Notes: generated from the letters alone by a model not told the origin. Shown: positions 1 through 7,066, counted from the first letter of the stretch. The stretch is DNA of 15,413 nt from HXMU1420-2 sp040830545 (GCA_040830545.1 JBFOMB010000091.1:1-15413); one strand, 5' to 3'. A program made the numbers and translations.

Positions 1-2446
1 CGCCCGAAAAGGGGCTGCGGTGGGCGCGCGCTTCCAAACCCCCTATCTTGCCACCGCCCCCGGCCATGAACTGCAGCGCCTCGGCCCTCAGGTCCATGCC
101 GCCCAGTTTTCCCAGCAATTGCCGTGCCTTGGGGCCAACCCCGCCGACCTGTGCCAGCTGCTCGGTCGCGTTGGTGACATAACCCTGCCAGTCCCACCAT
201 TCGGTTTGCAGCCACTCTTCCATATGCGCATGGATGCGATCCGCGCCGCCGGTGGTGGTGTGGCACAGCCATGTGTCCTCGTCGATGCGGGCAACAACGC
301 CGTCATCGGTGAGGAACCCGTTTTCCGTGCACATCAGGCCATAGCGGCAGCGGCCGACCTTCAGCGTGCTCATCATGTTGGTGTAGAGCATGTCGAGGAA
401 ACGCCCCGCATCCGGCCCCTTCACGATCAGCTTGCCCAAGGTCGAAGCGTCCAGCAGCCCGACATTTTCGCGGGTATTCGTGACCTCGCGCATGACTGCG
501 TCATGCACGCTTTCTCCGGCGCGGACAAAGGCATAGGGGCGGCGCCAATGGCCGACCGGTTCCCAATCCGCACCGTTGCGGTCGTGCCAGTCATGCATCG
601 GAGTCTTGCGGATCGGCTGGAACACCTCGCCCCGCGCCTCACCCCCAATCGCCCCCATGGAGATCGGAGTGTAGGGCGGGCGAAACGTTGTAGTGCCCGT
701 CTGCGGAATAGGTTGACCCAATGCATCAGAAAGGATCGCCAGACCGTTGATGTTGCTCAACTTCCCCTGATCCGTTGCCATGCCCAGCGTCGTGTAACGT
801 TTGGTATGTTCAACGCTTTCATACCCTTCACGCGCGGCCAGTTGCACGTCAGAGACTTTGACGTCGTTCTGGTAATCCAGCCACGCCTTTGCCTTCAACG
901 CTGTCTTTGCCTGAGCGGGCATCAGCCACACGGGTTCAACGGCGGCCTCTTCGGTCGCGATGCACAATGGGGTTGCCAGATCGGTGGGTTTCAAACCCAG
1001 CGCCTCAACAGCAGCGCGCGCGGCCAAGGTGGCATCCGCCAGTGAATCCTGCAGCGCGCCGTTGGCAGAGCCTGCCACGCGGACGAAGCCCTTGCCGTCC
1101 TGTCCCAGTGGCGGCAGGTCGGGATCGGGACGGAAATGCGCCTGCGCCTCGTCCCAGATCAGTTTGCCGCCGCAATGGGACCACAGATGCACAACCGGTG
1201 ACCAGCCGCCGGACATGGCGACCGCGTCACACGCAACCTCTTCCAGCGCGCCGCCGGTGCCCTTCTGTGCGCAGACCTGAACCGAGGTCACACGTTTGCC
1301 GCCCTGCACCTTGCCCACCGCACGCCCGCAGTCGATGCGGATGCCCAGCGCGCGCGCCTCTTCCATCAGCGCGCCGCCGCCGGTTTCGCGGGCGTCCAAA
1401 ATGCGCGGCACCTCCAGCCCGGCCTTTTTCAGGCAGATCGCCGTGCGGTAACCATCGTCATTGTTGGTCACAACAACCGTGCGCTGCCCCGGTGCGACGC
1501 CGTAGTTCACCACATAGTCGCGCACAGCCGAGGCCAGCATGACACCCGGAATGTCGTTCCCGGCAAAGCTGATCGGGCGTTCAATCGCGCCGGTTGCGGT
1601 CAGGATCTGCTTGGCCCGGATGCGCCACAGACGGTGGCGCGGACCACCGGCCTTGGGCTCGTGATCCGTCAGCCGCTCATAGGCCAGCAGGTAACCGTGA
1701 TCGTAGACGCCTGCCCCCATGCAGCGGGCCCGGATGGTGACATTCGGCATGGCCTTGAGCGCGTTCAACGTTTCCGCCACCCAGGCCTCGGGTGCCTGAC
1801 CGTCAATTTCGCCCCCGTCCACGGGCGCGCGGCCACCCCAGTGGCCGGTCTGCTCGATCAACAGCACCTTGGCCCCGGCTTCGCCCGCGACGCGTGCGGC
1901 CTGCAACCCGGCAACGCCGCCGCCGATTACCACAAGGTCCGCGAAGAAATAGAAATGTTCGTAGGTATCCTCGTCCCGATCCTTGGGCGCTTTGCCCAGA
2001 CCCGCGGATTGCCGGATGAAGGGTTCGTACACGTGTTTCCACAGCGGACGCGGGTGGATGAACATTTTGTAGTAGAAACCCGCCGGCAGGAAGCGCGACA
2101 GGTGTTTGTTGACCGCACCCACGTCGAATTCCAGGCTGGGCCAATGGTTCTGGCTGGTGGCGGTGAGCCCGGCAAACAGCTCGGTCGTGGTGGCGCGCTG
2201 GTTGGGTTCGAACGTGCCGTCCTGCCCCATATTAACCAGCGCGTTCGGCTCTTCGGCCCCGCTGGCGACGATCCCGCGCGGGCGGTGGTATTTGAACGAG
2301 CGGCCCACCAGCATCTGGTCCGCCCCCAGCAGGGCCGAGGCGAGCGTGTCGCCCTTGTAACCTGACAGCGTCTTGCCGTTGAAGGTGAACGACATCTGTT
2401 CCGAACGGTCGATCAGGCGACCATGATCCTTGAGGCGCAGGCTCAT
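1..2446 (-). CDS. soxA: Sarcosine oxidase alpha subunit, partial (C-terminus off the window)
   Basis: Large subunit of heterotetrameric sarcosine oxidase, which oxidatively demethylates sarcosine to glycine with O2 and passes the C1 unit to tetrahydrofolate. The reading frame is open from the ATG at 2446 to the window edge, giving about 815 residues; the family is near 1000, so roughly the last fifth is missing. The N-terminus (about 1-110) looks like the 2Fe-2S-fold-like domain of this subunit. A Rossmann dinucleotide motif, VVIGGGVAG, sits at about 172-180 and is the NAD-binding part. A GcvT-like folate domain begins near residue 605 (MHDWHDRNG at 617). The start overlaps the soxD stop as ATGA, with GGAGG 8 nt upstream, so the two are translationally coupled. 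The gamma subunit gene soxG would be expected beyond position 1. Family assignment is firm. Confidence 0.96.
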   Translation of the reverse strand, partial: MSLRLKDHGRLIDRSEQMSFTFNGKTLSGYKGDTLASALLGADQMLVGRSFKYHRPRGIVASGAEEPNALVNMGQDGTFEPNQRATTTELFAGLTATSQNHWPSLEFDVGAVNKHLSRFLPAGFYYKMFIHPRPLWKHVYEPFIRQSAGLGKAPKDRDEDTYEHFYFFADLVVIGGGVAGLQAARVAGEAGAKVLLIEQTGHWGGRAPVDGGEIDGQAPEAWVAETLNALKAMPNVTIRARCMGAGVYDHGYLLAYERLTDHEPKAGGPRHRLWRIRAKQILTATGAIERPISFAGNDIPGVMLASAVRDYVVNYGVAPGQRTVVVTNNDDGYRTAICLKKAGLEVPRILDARETGGGALMEEARALGIRIDCGRAVGKVQGGKRVTSVQVCAQKGTGGALEEVACDAVAMSGGWSPVVHLWSHCGGKLIWDEAQAHFRPDPDLPPLGQDGKGFVRVAGSANGALQDSLADATLAARAAVEALGLKPTDLATPLCIATEEAAVEPVWLMPAQAKTALKAKAWLDYQNDVKVSDVQLAAREGYESVEHTKRYTTLGMATDQGKLSNINGLAILSDALGQPIPQTGTTTFRPPYTPISMGAIGGEARGEVFQPIRKTPMHDWHDRNGADWEPVGHWRRPYAFVRAGESVHDAVMREVTNTRENVGLLDASTLGKLIVKGPDAGRFLDMLYTNMMSTLKVGRCRYGLMCTENGFLTDDGVVARIDEDTWLCHTTTGGADRIHAHMEEWLQTEWWDWQGYVTNATEQLAQVGGVGPKARQLLGKLGGMDLRAEALQFMAGGGGKIGGLEARAHRSPFSG

Positions 2447-2772
2447 CCGAAGATCCTCCAGCTCCACCCCGGGCGTTCGCCGGAGATTTTGTCGCAAATG
2501 TCCTTGGGCGGCTCGGTGGTTTGCGCCGGGTAGGTGCCAAACACTTTCAGCGTGTCCGTGGAGCGCGCGGCGTGGAACCACTTGCCACAGCCAGCACTGT
2601 GCCGCCAGCGTTCGAAATGCACGCCCTTCGGGTTCTCGCGCGAGAACAGGTAGTCGTGGAAATCGTCCTCGGACGAGCCGGGGCCGAACCGTTTCAGATG
2701 CGCTTCACCGCCCGGGGTCAGCTCGGTTTCGTCTGCTTCTACGCCGCAATAGGGGCATCTCAGGATCAGCAT
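2443..2772 (-). CDS. soxD: Sarcosine oxidase delta subunit
   Basis: Small zinc-binding subunit (109 aa, usual size) of heterotetrameric sarcosine oxidase. The N-terminus MLILRCPYCG places C6 and C9 as one half of the zinc site; H58 and C62 in WRHSAGCGKWF fit the other half, as known for this family. The C-terminus carries the usual TYPAQTTEPP segment. The start at 2772 is supported by AAGGAG ending 8 nt upstream. The stop overlaps the soxA start by 4 nt. Unlike the compact soxB-soxD arrangement expected for this operon type, about 780 bp with a TfoX-like gene and an opposite-strand ORF separate soxB from this gene. soxD-soxA may therefore need their own promoter or rely on long read-through. 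Confidence 0.96.
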   Translation of the reverse strand: MLILRCPYCGVEADETELTPGGEAHLKRFGPGSSEDDFHDYLFSRENPKGVHFERWRHSAGCGKWFHAARSTDTLKVFGTYPAQTTEPPKDICDKISGERPGWSWRIFG

Positions 2773-2784
2773 GAGGCCGTCTCC

Positions 2785-2813
2785 TTGATTGAACGCGTGC
2801 CATTCCCTATCTG
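2785..2813 (+). promoter_or_regulatory. Candidate promoter for a leaderless small ORF
   Basis: TTGATT at 2785-2790 and TATCTG at 2808-2813 are separated by 17 nt. The distance from the second box to the ATG at 2820 is 6 nt, so transcription from this promoter would start on or next to the start codon. The -10 match is only moderate. The same bases include the soxD ribosome-binding site on the other strand, which limits how freely they can vary. Confidence 0.3.
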
Positions 2814-2819
2814 AAGGGT

Positions 2820-3017
2820 ATGGATTTTATAGTTGTGATATTGATTTTGCTGGCCCTGGGGGGCGTCGTGCTGGCGACCTGGGAATGGTGCCGCAAATCC
2901 GACGTTGCGCCACATGATCTGTCCCGGGACAAACCGACAAGCCACCAGACCTTTGCCGAGATGGAGCGCACGGTCGAACAGGTGCGCAACCGCAGCGGAA
3001 TTACCGAACCGCATTAG
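2820..3017 (+). CDS. Small single-pass membrane protein, hypothetical
   Basis: A 65-residue ORF of unknown function on the strand opposite the sox genes. Residues 3-20 form a strongly hydrophobic segment (IVVILILLALGGVVLA), followed by a basic, Cys-containing stretch (WEWCRKS) and a soluble, charged tail containing TFAEMERTVEQVRNRSG, which could form a helix. Codons after the membrane segment show the G/C third-position bias of the surrounding genes. Its TAG stop overlaps the convergent tfoX-like stop by 4 nt. GAAGGG lies only 1 nt before the ATG, too close for a normal Shine-Dalgarno, so the mRNA may be leaderless or the start may be a nearby internal GTG. The antisense frame over the same bases lacks domain features and is less likely. 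I do not recognise a family. Confidence 0.6.
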   Translation: MDFIVVILILLALGGVVLATWEWCRKSDVAPHDLSRDKPTSHQTFAEMERTVEQVRNRSGITEPH

Positions 3018-3349
3018 CTGGTCTCCTTCGGGGGCAGGCTCATGGCGTTGGACATGGCCATGTCGGTGAGCGTGGCGCGCAGGGTGTCGTCGGCAAACTG
3101 ACCGTCATCCAGTTCGACCATCCCGCCCATTTTGCGGCCCGTAAAGGTGAGCGGCCCGGCACCTGCGTCCAGCGCGGCGGCTTCGCGGTCCTTGCCCACG
3201 CGGTACATGGCGCCGTCTTTCATGACGCCGCAAACCATGTTGCCGTGGAGCAGAAAGCAGAGACCGCCAAACATCTTCTTTTCGCCTAGGCCCGGCTGAA
3301 TGCCGAGGTCGGCGCGCATGATGTCCGCGTTGGTTTCAGAATAGGGCAT
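3014..3349 (-). CDS. TfoX N-terminal domain family protein
   Basis: A 111-residue protein made of a single TfoX/Sxy N-terminal-type domain. Diagnostic features are the KKMFGGLCFLLHGNMVCGV segment (24-42), the following MYRVGK strand and a late FTGRKMGGMVEL segment (69-80). The C-terminal TfoX domain found in gammaproteobacterial competence regulators is absent. Stand-alone N-domain proteins are common in alphaproteobacteria and mostly uncharacterised, so a competence role should not be assumed. The start at 3349 has GGGGTGA a few nt upstream. It lies between soxB and soxD on the same strand and could be co-transcribed with them, but its link to sarcosine metabolism is unknown. Confidence 0.85.
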   Translation of the reverse strand: MPYSETNADIMRADLGIQPGLGEKKMFGGLCFLLHGNMVCGVMKDGAMYRVGKDREAAALDAGAGPLTFTGRKMGGMVELDDGQFADDTLRATLTDMAMSNAMSLPPKETS

Positions 3350-3368
3350 CAGTTCACCCCCATGCAGA

Positions 3369-3508
3369 GCCGCGTGAGCGCCCGACCTCGGGTGGGCGCG
3401 AACAACTTCAGCGTTTCACACTTTATCCCACCAAACTCTGATGAGGACACAGCAGGCCACGACCGTGCCAAAGCGCCCTCCCGGGGGGAGGTCGGGCGCT
3501 CACGCGGC
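3369..3508. repeat. Long inverted repeat, MITE- or REP-like candidate
   Basis: Perfect 21-bp arms lie at 3369-3389 and 3488-3508 (core GAGCGCCCGACCTC and its complement). Pairing resumes after a 5-nt bulge (3483-3487): 3390-3399 matches the complement of 3473-3482 at 9 of 10 positions. The whole can fold as one stem of about 31 bp over a 73-nt, less GC-rich centre (3400-3472). A smaller hairpin, GGGCT-TTC-AGCCC, abuts it at 3509-3521. It occupies the gap between the soxB stop and the tfoX-like start. No T-run follows, so it is not a standard intrinsic terminator. It could be a dispersed palindromic element, an mRNA-stabilising structure, or the relic of an insertion. Confidence 0.75.
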
Positions 3509-3551
3509 GGGCTTTCAGCCCTTGATTCCGCGCGTGTTTTTCCCGAAGCGT

Positions 3552-4796
3552 TCAATGCGCCACCCCCGCCGCAACGCTTTCGTCGATGAACCGCCCTTCC
3601 TTGAACCGGTCGATGGAGAAATCGGCGCACAGCGGCGATTTGCCTGTGGCCATCAGCTCGGCAAAGCCCCAGCCAGAGCCCGGTATCGCCTTGAACCCGC
3701 CGGTGCCCCAGCCGCAATTGATGAAACAGCCATCCAGAGGCGTTTTCGACAGGATCGGCGACCGGTCCCCGGTCATGTCCACGATCCCGCCCCACTGGCG
3801 CAGCATCTTGAGGCGCGAGATCATCGGGAACGTCTCGATCAGCGCGCGAACGGTTTCCTCGATATGATGGAACGACCCGCGTTGGGTGTAATTATTGAAC
3901 CCGTCCGTGCCGCCGCCAATCACCATCTCGCCCTTGTCGGACTGGGACATGTAGCCATGCACCGTGTTGGCCATCACCACCACATCCATGCAGGGCTTGA
4001 TCGGCTCGGACACCAGCGCCTGCAACGCGATGGATTCCAGCGGCAGCCGGAAACCGGCCATCTCGGCAATCCGACCGGAATGACCCGCGACCACAACGCC
4101 CAGCTTGTCACAATCGATGGAGCCCTTGGTCGTCTCCACCCCGCGCACACGCCCGCCTTCGGACCGCACACCGGTGACTTCGCATTTCTGGATGATGTCC
4201 ATGCCCATGGCCGAACAGGCCCGCGCATAGCCCCAGGCCACGGCGTCATGCCGTGCCGTGCCACCGCGCGGCTGCCACAGCGCGCCCAACACCGGATAGC
4301 GCGGCCCGTCGAGGCAGATGATCGGGCACAGTTCCTTCACCCGCTCCGGCCCGATGAACTCGGTCGCGACGCCCTGCAGCGCGTTTGCGTGCGCTGTCCG
4401 TTGGTAGCCACGAATTTCATGCTGCGTCTGGGCCAGCATCATGACACCGCGCGGGCTGAACATGATGTTGTAGTTCAGATCCTGGCTCAGCGTTTCATAA
4501 AGCGAGCGGGATTTTTCATAGATCGCCGCAGACGGGTCCTGCAGGTAGTTCGAGCGGATGATCGTTGTGTTCCGCCCGGTGTTGCCGCCGCCCAGCCAGC
4601 CCTTTTCCAGCACCGCAACATTGGTGATGCCAAAATTCTTGCCCAGGTAATACGCCGTTGCCAGACCATGACCGCCCGCACCCACGATGATCACGTCGTA
4701 TTTCCGGCGCGGTTCCGGTGACGTCCAGGCGCGTTCCCAACCGGTGTGATACCGCAGGGCTTCCCGCGCGATGGCAAAGGCAGAATAACGTTTCAT
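3552..4796 (-). CDS. soxB: Sarcosine oxidase beta subunit
   Basis: FAD/FMN-carrying catalytic subunit of heterotetrameric sarcosine oxidase (about 414 aa, normal length). The DAO-type dinucleotide motif DVIIVGAGGHGLATAYYLG lies at about 34-52, followed by LEKGWLGGGNTGRNTT. GGTARHDAVAWG near 177-188 contains the histidine that, by position, is a good candidate for the covalent FMN attachment reported for this family (inference). The C-terminal GWGTGGFKAIPGSG segment is typical of the flavin-binding fold. I chose the ATG at 4796 because family members begin MKRYS; an in-frame GTG two codons upstream (4802) would give MPMKRYS. It is first in the sox direction and divergent from ccmI. The gene is complete, but the downstream sox genes are displaced by the inverted repeat and tfoX-like gene. 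Confidence 0.96.
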   Translation of the reverse strand: MKRYSAFAIAREALRYHTGWERAWTSPEPRRKYDVIIVGAGGHGLATAYYLGKNFGITNVAVLEKGWLGGGNTGRNTTIIRSNYLQDPSAAIYEKSRSLYETLSQDLNYNIMFSPRGVMMLAQTQHEIRGYQRTAHANALQGVATEFIGPERVKELCPIICLDGPRYPVLGALWQPRGGTARHDAVAWGYARACSAMGMDIIQKCEVTGVRSEGGRVRGVETTKGSIDCDKLGVVVAGHSGRIAEMAGFRLPLESIALQALVSEPIKPCMDVVVMANTVHGYMSQSDKGEMVIGGGTDGFNNYTQRGSFHHIEETVRALIETFPMISRLKMLRQWGGIVDMTGDRSPILSKTPLDGCFINCGWGTGGFKAIPGSGWGFAELMATGKSPLCADFSIDRFKEGRFIDESVAAGVAH

Positions 4797-4981
4797 GGGC
4801 ACGAATCCGATCCGGGCTAGGGTGCGGAAGATATGGCAAGCGGCACGAGTTTATCCGCGCCATGAACCGGCGCAATAACGTACAGTTGCGACATGGCGCA
4901 GCGGTGTCGGGGATTTGATCTTTTGCGCGCGCATTCGGGACTATATCCGGTGTATGGAAATGCCGTAGCCAAGGAGCCACG
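4797..4981. promoter_or_regulatory. Divergent intergenic region, soxB / ccmI
   Basis: These 185 bp separate two divergent operons and must contain promoters for both unless transcription starts further away. The only clear site is AAGGAG at 4971-4976, 5 nt before the ccmI ATG. A TTGATC (4915-4920) and a TATATC-like box (4942-4947) face ccmI, but the spacer is about 21 nt, too long to call a promoter with confidence. No operator palindrome stands out. Confidence 0.4.
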
Positions 4982-6208
4982 ATGATATTCTGGATCATAG
5001 CCACAGCGCTGGCCCTGCTGTCCGCCGGGTTGCTGACGCTGGCCGTGTTGCGCGGTCGCGCCGGGGCAGAGCCTGCGGCGGTCTATGACCTGCGTGTCTA
5101 TCGCGACCAGCTGCGCGAGGTGGAGCGGGATCTGGCGCGTGGTGTCATTGCCGAGGCCGATGCAGAACGCACGCGGGTGGAAATCTCGCGCCGGATTCTG
5201 GCGGCGGATGCGCAGATGAAAGCGGGCGGTGACGATCAGGGCCAAACGCTGGGTCGGCCGTTGCTGATCGGCGCGCTGGCCGTGTGTCTGATCGGTGGCA
5301 GCCTGTGGCTCTATTCTTCGCTGGGTCAGCCCGGATATGGCGACCTGCCCCGCAGCCTGCGGGTTGAAGCGGCAGCAGAGGCCAGGGAGAAACGCCCGTC
5401 GCAAGCCACGGCGGAGGCAGAAATGCCGCCCTCCAACCAGGCAGAGGCCGCAGGGGCGGACTATGTCGACCTGGTCGAACGGCTGCGGGAAACCGTCGCG
5501 GCACGGCCTGACGATTTGGAAGGGCACATGCTGCTTGCCCGGAACGAGGCGGTGCTGGGCAACTTCAAGGCTGCTTATGAAGCGCTGGAAGGCGTGTTGC
5601 GCATCCGAGGGGATGGCGCGACGGGACGCGATCATCTGAACGTCGCGGACATGATGATCCTTGCGGCAGGCGGGTATGTGTCACCCGAGGCTGAGGCGCA
5701 TTTGTCGGATGCGTTGAAACTGGAACCACAGAATGGCGGTGCGCAATATTACTGGGGCCTGATGCACGCCCAGACGGGCCGTCCTGACCTGTCCTTCCGC
5801 ATCTGGAGCCGGTTGCTGGCAAGCAGCCCGCCCGAAGCCAACTGGGTGGAACCGATCCGTGCGCAAATTGAACAGATCGCGGCCCTGGCCGGGGAAACCC
5901 GTTTTCAATTGCCCCCCTTGGCCCCGCCCCCCGGCCCGAGCGCCGAGGATGTAGAGGCCGCCGCCGACCTCACCGACGAAGAACGCGCGGATATGGTGCG
6001 CAACATGGTCGATGGGTTGGTCACGCGACTGGCGAACGAGGGCGGTACGGCGGACGAATGGGCGCGCCTGATCCGCGCGTTGGCGGTGTTGGGTGACACC
6101 GAGCGCGCCAAGGCGATCTATGACGAGGCGGTCAGTGCCTTTGCCGAGGACCCGTTTGGTCTGGATATGTTGAAAGACACCGCAGAAAGCGCGGGGATCA
6201 CGCAATGA
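4982..6208 (+). CDS. ccmI: Cytochrome c-type biogenesis protein CcmI (CycH)
   Basis: Membrane-bound apocytochrome c chaperone of the System I maturation pathway, which holds periplasmic apocytochromes for heme ligation by CcmF/CcmH. The 408-residue product starts with a transmembrane helix (about 2-23). Next comes the conserved cytoplasmic segment VYDLRVYRDQLREVERD (34-50), rich in charged, leucine-zipper-like heptads, and a second helix near 93-112. The periplasmic part has TPR-like repeats from about 170 to 290 (DYVDLVERLRETVAARP, LEGHMLLARNEAVLGNFKAAYEALE split across the first units). A C-terminal domain with LTDEERADMVRNMVDGL follows. The ATG has AAGGAG 5 nt upstream. The stop overlaps the ruvX start as ATGA. 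Other ccm genes are not in the window, so ccmI is apparently unlinked or lies outside. Confidence 0.94.
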   Translation: MIFWIIATALALLSAGLLTLAVLRGRAGAEPAAVYDLRVYRDQLREVERDLARGVIAEADAERTRVEISRRILAADAQMKAGGDDQGQTLGRPLLIGALAVCLIGGSLWLYSSLGQPGYGDLPRSLRVEAAAEAREKRPSQATAEAEMPPSNQAEAAGADYVDLVERLRETVAARPDDLEGHMLLARNEAVLGNFKAAYEALEGVLRIRGDGATGRDHLNVADMMILAAGGYVSPEAEAHLSDALKLEPQNGGAQYYWGLMHAQTGRPDLSFRIWSRLLASSPPEANWVEPIRAQIEQIAALAGETRFQLPPLAPPPGPSAEDVEAAADLTDEERADMVRNMVDGLVTRLANEGGTADEWARLIRALAVLGDTERAKAIYDEAVSAFAEDPFGLDMLKDTAESAGITQ

Positions 6209-6669
6209 TCTGCGACACGGTCGAAGAATTTGCCGCCGCCCTGCCCCCGATGCGCGCGGTTGCCGGGCTGGACCTGGGTGACAAGACCATTGGCGTTGCG
6301 GTTTCGGATGGGATGCGGGGCGTGGCCACGCCGCTCAGCACAATTCGACGCAAGAAATTTGGTGTGGATGCCGCAGCCCTTCTGGAGATCATGGAAAACC
6401 GCGAGATTGCCGGGATTGTCCTGGGCCTGCCGCGCAACATGGACGGGTCCGAAGGGCCGCGCAGCCAGTCGACCCGCGCCTTTGCACGCAACCTGTCGCG
6501 CCTGACCGAAGTGCCGATCTGTTTCTGGGACGAACGGCTGAGCACGGTTGCGGCGGAAAAAGCACTGCTGGAGGCGGATACGTCGCGCAAACGTCGTGCA
6601 GAGGTTATCGACCACGTGGCGGCGTCCTATATCCTGCAAGGAGCGCTGGACAGGATGCGGATGCTGTGA
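6205..6669 (+). CDS. ruvX: Putative Holliday junction resolvase / pre-16S rRNA nuclease (YqgF family)
   Basis: A 154-residue RNase H-fold nuclease of the YqgF/RuvX family, linked in other bacteria to 16S rRNA 5'-end maturation and proposed as a Holliday junction resolvase. All expected landmarks are present: AGLDLGDKTIGVAVSD with D23, GIVLGLPRNMDGSEG (70-84), the FWDERLST motif with D109/E110, and the C-terminal IDHVAASYIL helix with D136. These acidic residues form the presumed metal site, so the protein looks active. Its ATG overlaps the ccmI TGA by 4 nt, and its own stop overlaps the next gene's GTG start, indicating coupled translation in a three-gene operon. The functional link with ccmI is not obvious. 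Confidence 0.94.
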   Translation: MICDTVEEFAAALPPMRAVAGLDLGDKTIGVAVSDGMRGVATPLSTIRRKKFGVDAAALLEIMENREIAGIVLGLPRNMDGSEGPRSQSTRAFARNLSRLTEVPICFWDERLSTVAAEKALLEADTSRKRRAEVIDHVAASYILQGALDRMRML

Positions 6670-6932
6670 CGAAACAAAGCGAAACGGATGCCAAACAGCC
6701 GCCCGTGTGGCGACGCAACGAGGTGGACAGCCCCTGCGTGCAGGTCTGTGTTGTGCATCCGCGTGCGCGCATTTGTACCGGGTGTTATCGCACCATCGAC
6801 GAAATTGGACGCTGGTCCCGGATGACGCCGGAAGAGCGGCAGGAGATCATGGCCGAACTGCCGAACCGCGCGCCGATGTTGCGCCAACGTCGCGGCGGAC
6901 GGGCTGCGCGCACCGGGACCCAATCGTCCTGA
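6666..6932 (+). CDS. DUF1289 family small Cys-rich protein
   Basis: An 88-residue protein of the DUF1289 family. The signature is SPCVQVC (C24, C28) followed by ICTGCYRTIDEIGRW (C37, C40) and MTPEERQEIM. The four cysteines suggest a small metal or Fe-S binding site (inference; the family is not biochemically defined as far as I know). The tail is basic (RQRRGGRAARTG). The start is a GTG at 6666-6668 whose bases overlap the ruvX TGA (GTGA), so translation is probably coupled. It is the last gene of the ccmI-ruvX operon, followed by two palindromes. Confidence 0.88.
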   Translation: MTKQSETDAKQPPVWRRNEVDSPCVQVCVVHPRARICTGCYRTIDEIGRWSRMTPEERQEIMAELPNRAPMLRQRRGGRAARTGTQSS

Positions 6933-6963
6933 CATCACCCTTTTGAATGTGGTTACGGGGAAG

Positions 6964-6983
6964 GCAATTCATCCATGAATTGC
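6964..6983. repeat. 20-bp palindrome GCAATTCAT-CC-ATGAATTGC
   Basis: Perfect 9-bp arms with a 2-bp centre, beginning 31 nt after the DUF1289 stop. It is A/T-rich against a GC-rich background and lacks a T-run, so by itself it resembles a dyad operator as much as a terminator. A second palindrome of the same size starts 2 bp further on. Its role is unknown. Confidence 0.6.
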
Positions 6984-6985
6984 TT

Positions 6986-7010
6986 GCAAAAAGTTGACTT
7001 TTTGCTTTCC
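6986..7010 (+). terminator. Candidate terminator of the ccmI operon
   Basis: GCAAAAAGT (6986-6994) and ACTTTTTGC (6997-7005) form a perfect dyad around TG, followed by TTTCC on the plus strand. The stem is A-U rich and the trailing T-tract is short, so efficiency is doubtful. Its position directly after the last gene of the plus-strand operon supports a role in 3'-end formation. It may work together with the preceding palindrome. Confidence 0.45.
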
Positions 7011-7024
7011 CAACCGAAACGAAA

Positions 7025-7046
7025 ACGGGCGCCCGAAGGCGCCCGT
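7025..7046 (-). terminator. Rho-independent terminator of degP
   Basis: Read on the minus strand, a perfect 9-bp stem, ACGGGCGCC pairing with GGCGCCCGT, closes a TTCG tetraloop (C-UUCG-G type). It is followed immediately by TTTTCGTTTCGG. It lies 20 nt past the degP stop. On the plus strand no T-run follows, so it acts on the degP side. Confidence 0.9.
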
Positions 7047-7066
7047 CTGATCCTCTGGGAGAAGGA

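Noticed and set aside
2766..3014. 82-codon minus-strand frame opposite the small membrane-protein ORF
   Set aside because: It overlaps the soxD start, has no domain or membrane segment, and is less protein-like than the plus-strand frame with its transmembrane helix.
3014..3349. Natural competence regulator
   Set aside because: Only the TfoX N-terminal domain is present. Such short proteins are not known to be competence regulators in this group, so no competence role is claimed.
3477..3521. Intrinsic terminator for soxB
   Set aside because: GC-rich hairpins are present but neither is followed by a T-run on the minus strand, so standard intrinsic termination is not supported.
3349..3795. 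148-codon minus-strand frame over the soxB 3' end and the inverted repeat
   Set aside because: It overlaps soxB in another frame, and its second half is simply the translated inverted repeat. No domain or ribosome-binding site was seen.
3441..4721. 426-codon plus-strand frame opposite soxB, extending into the inverted repeat
   Set aside because: soxB is unambiguous on the other strand. The antisense product is low-information, and its start lies within the non-coding repeat.
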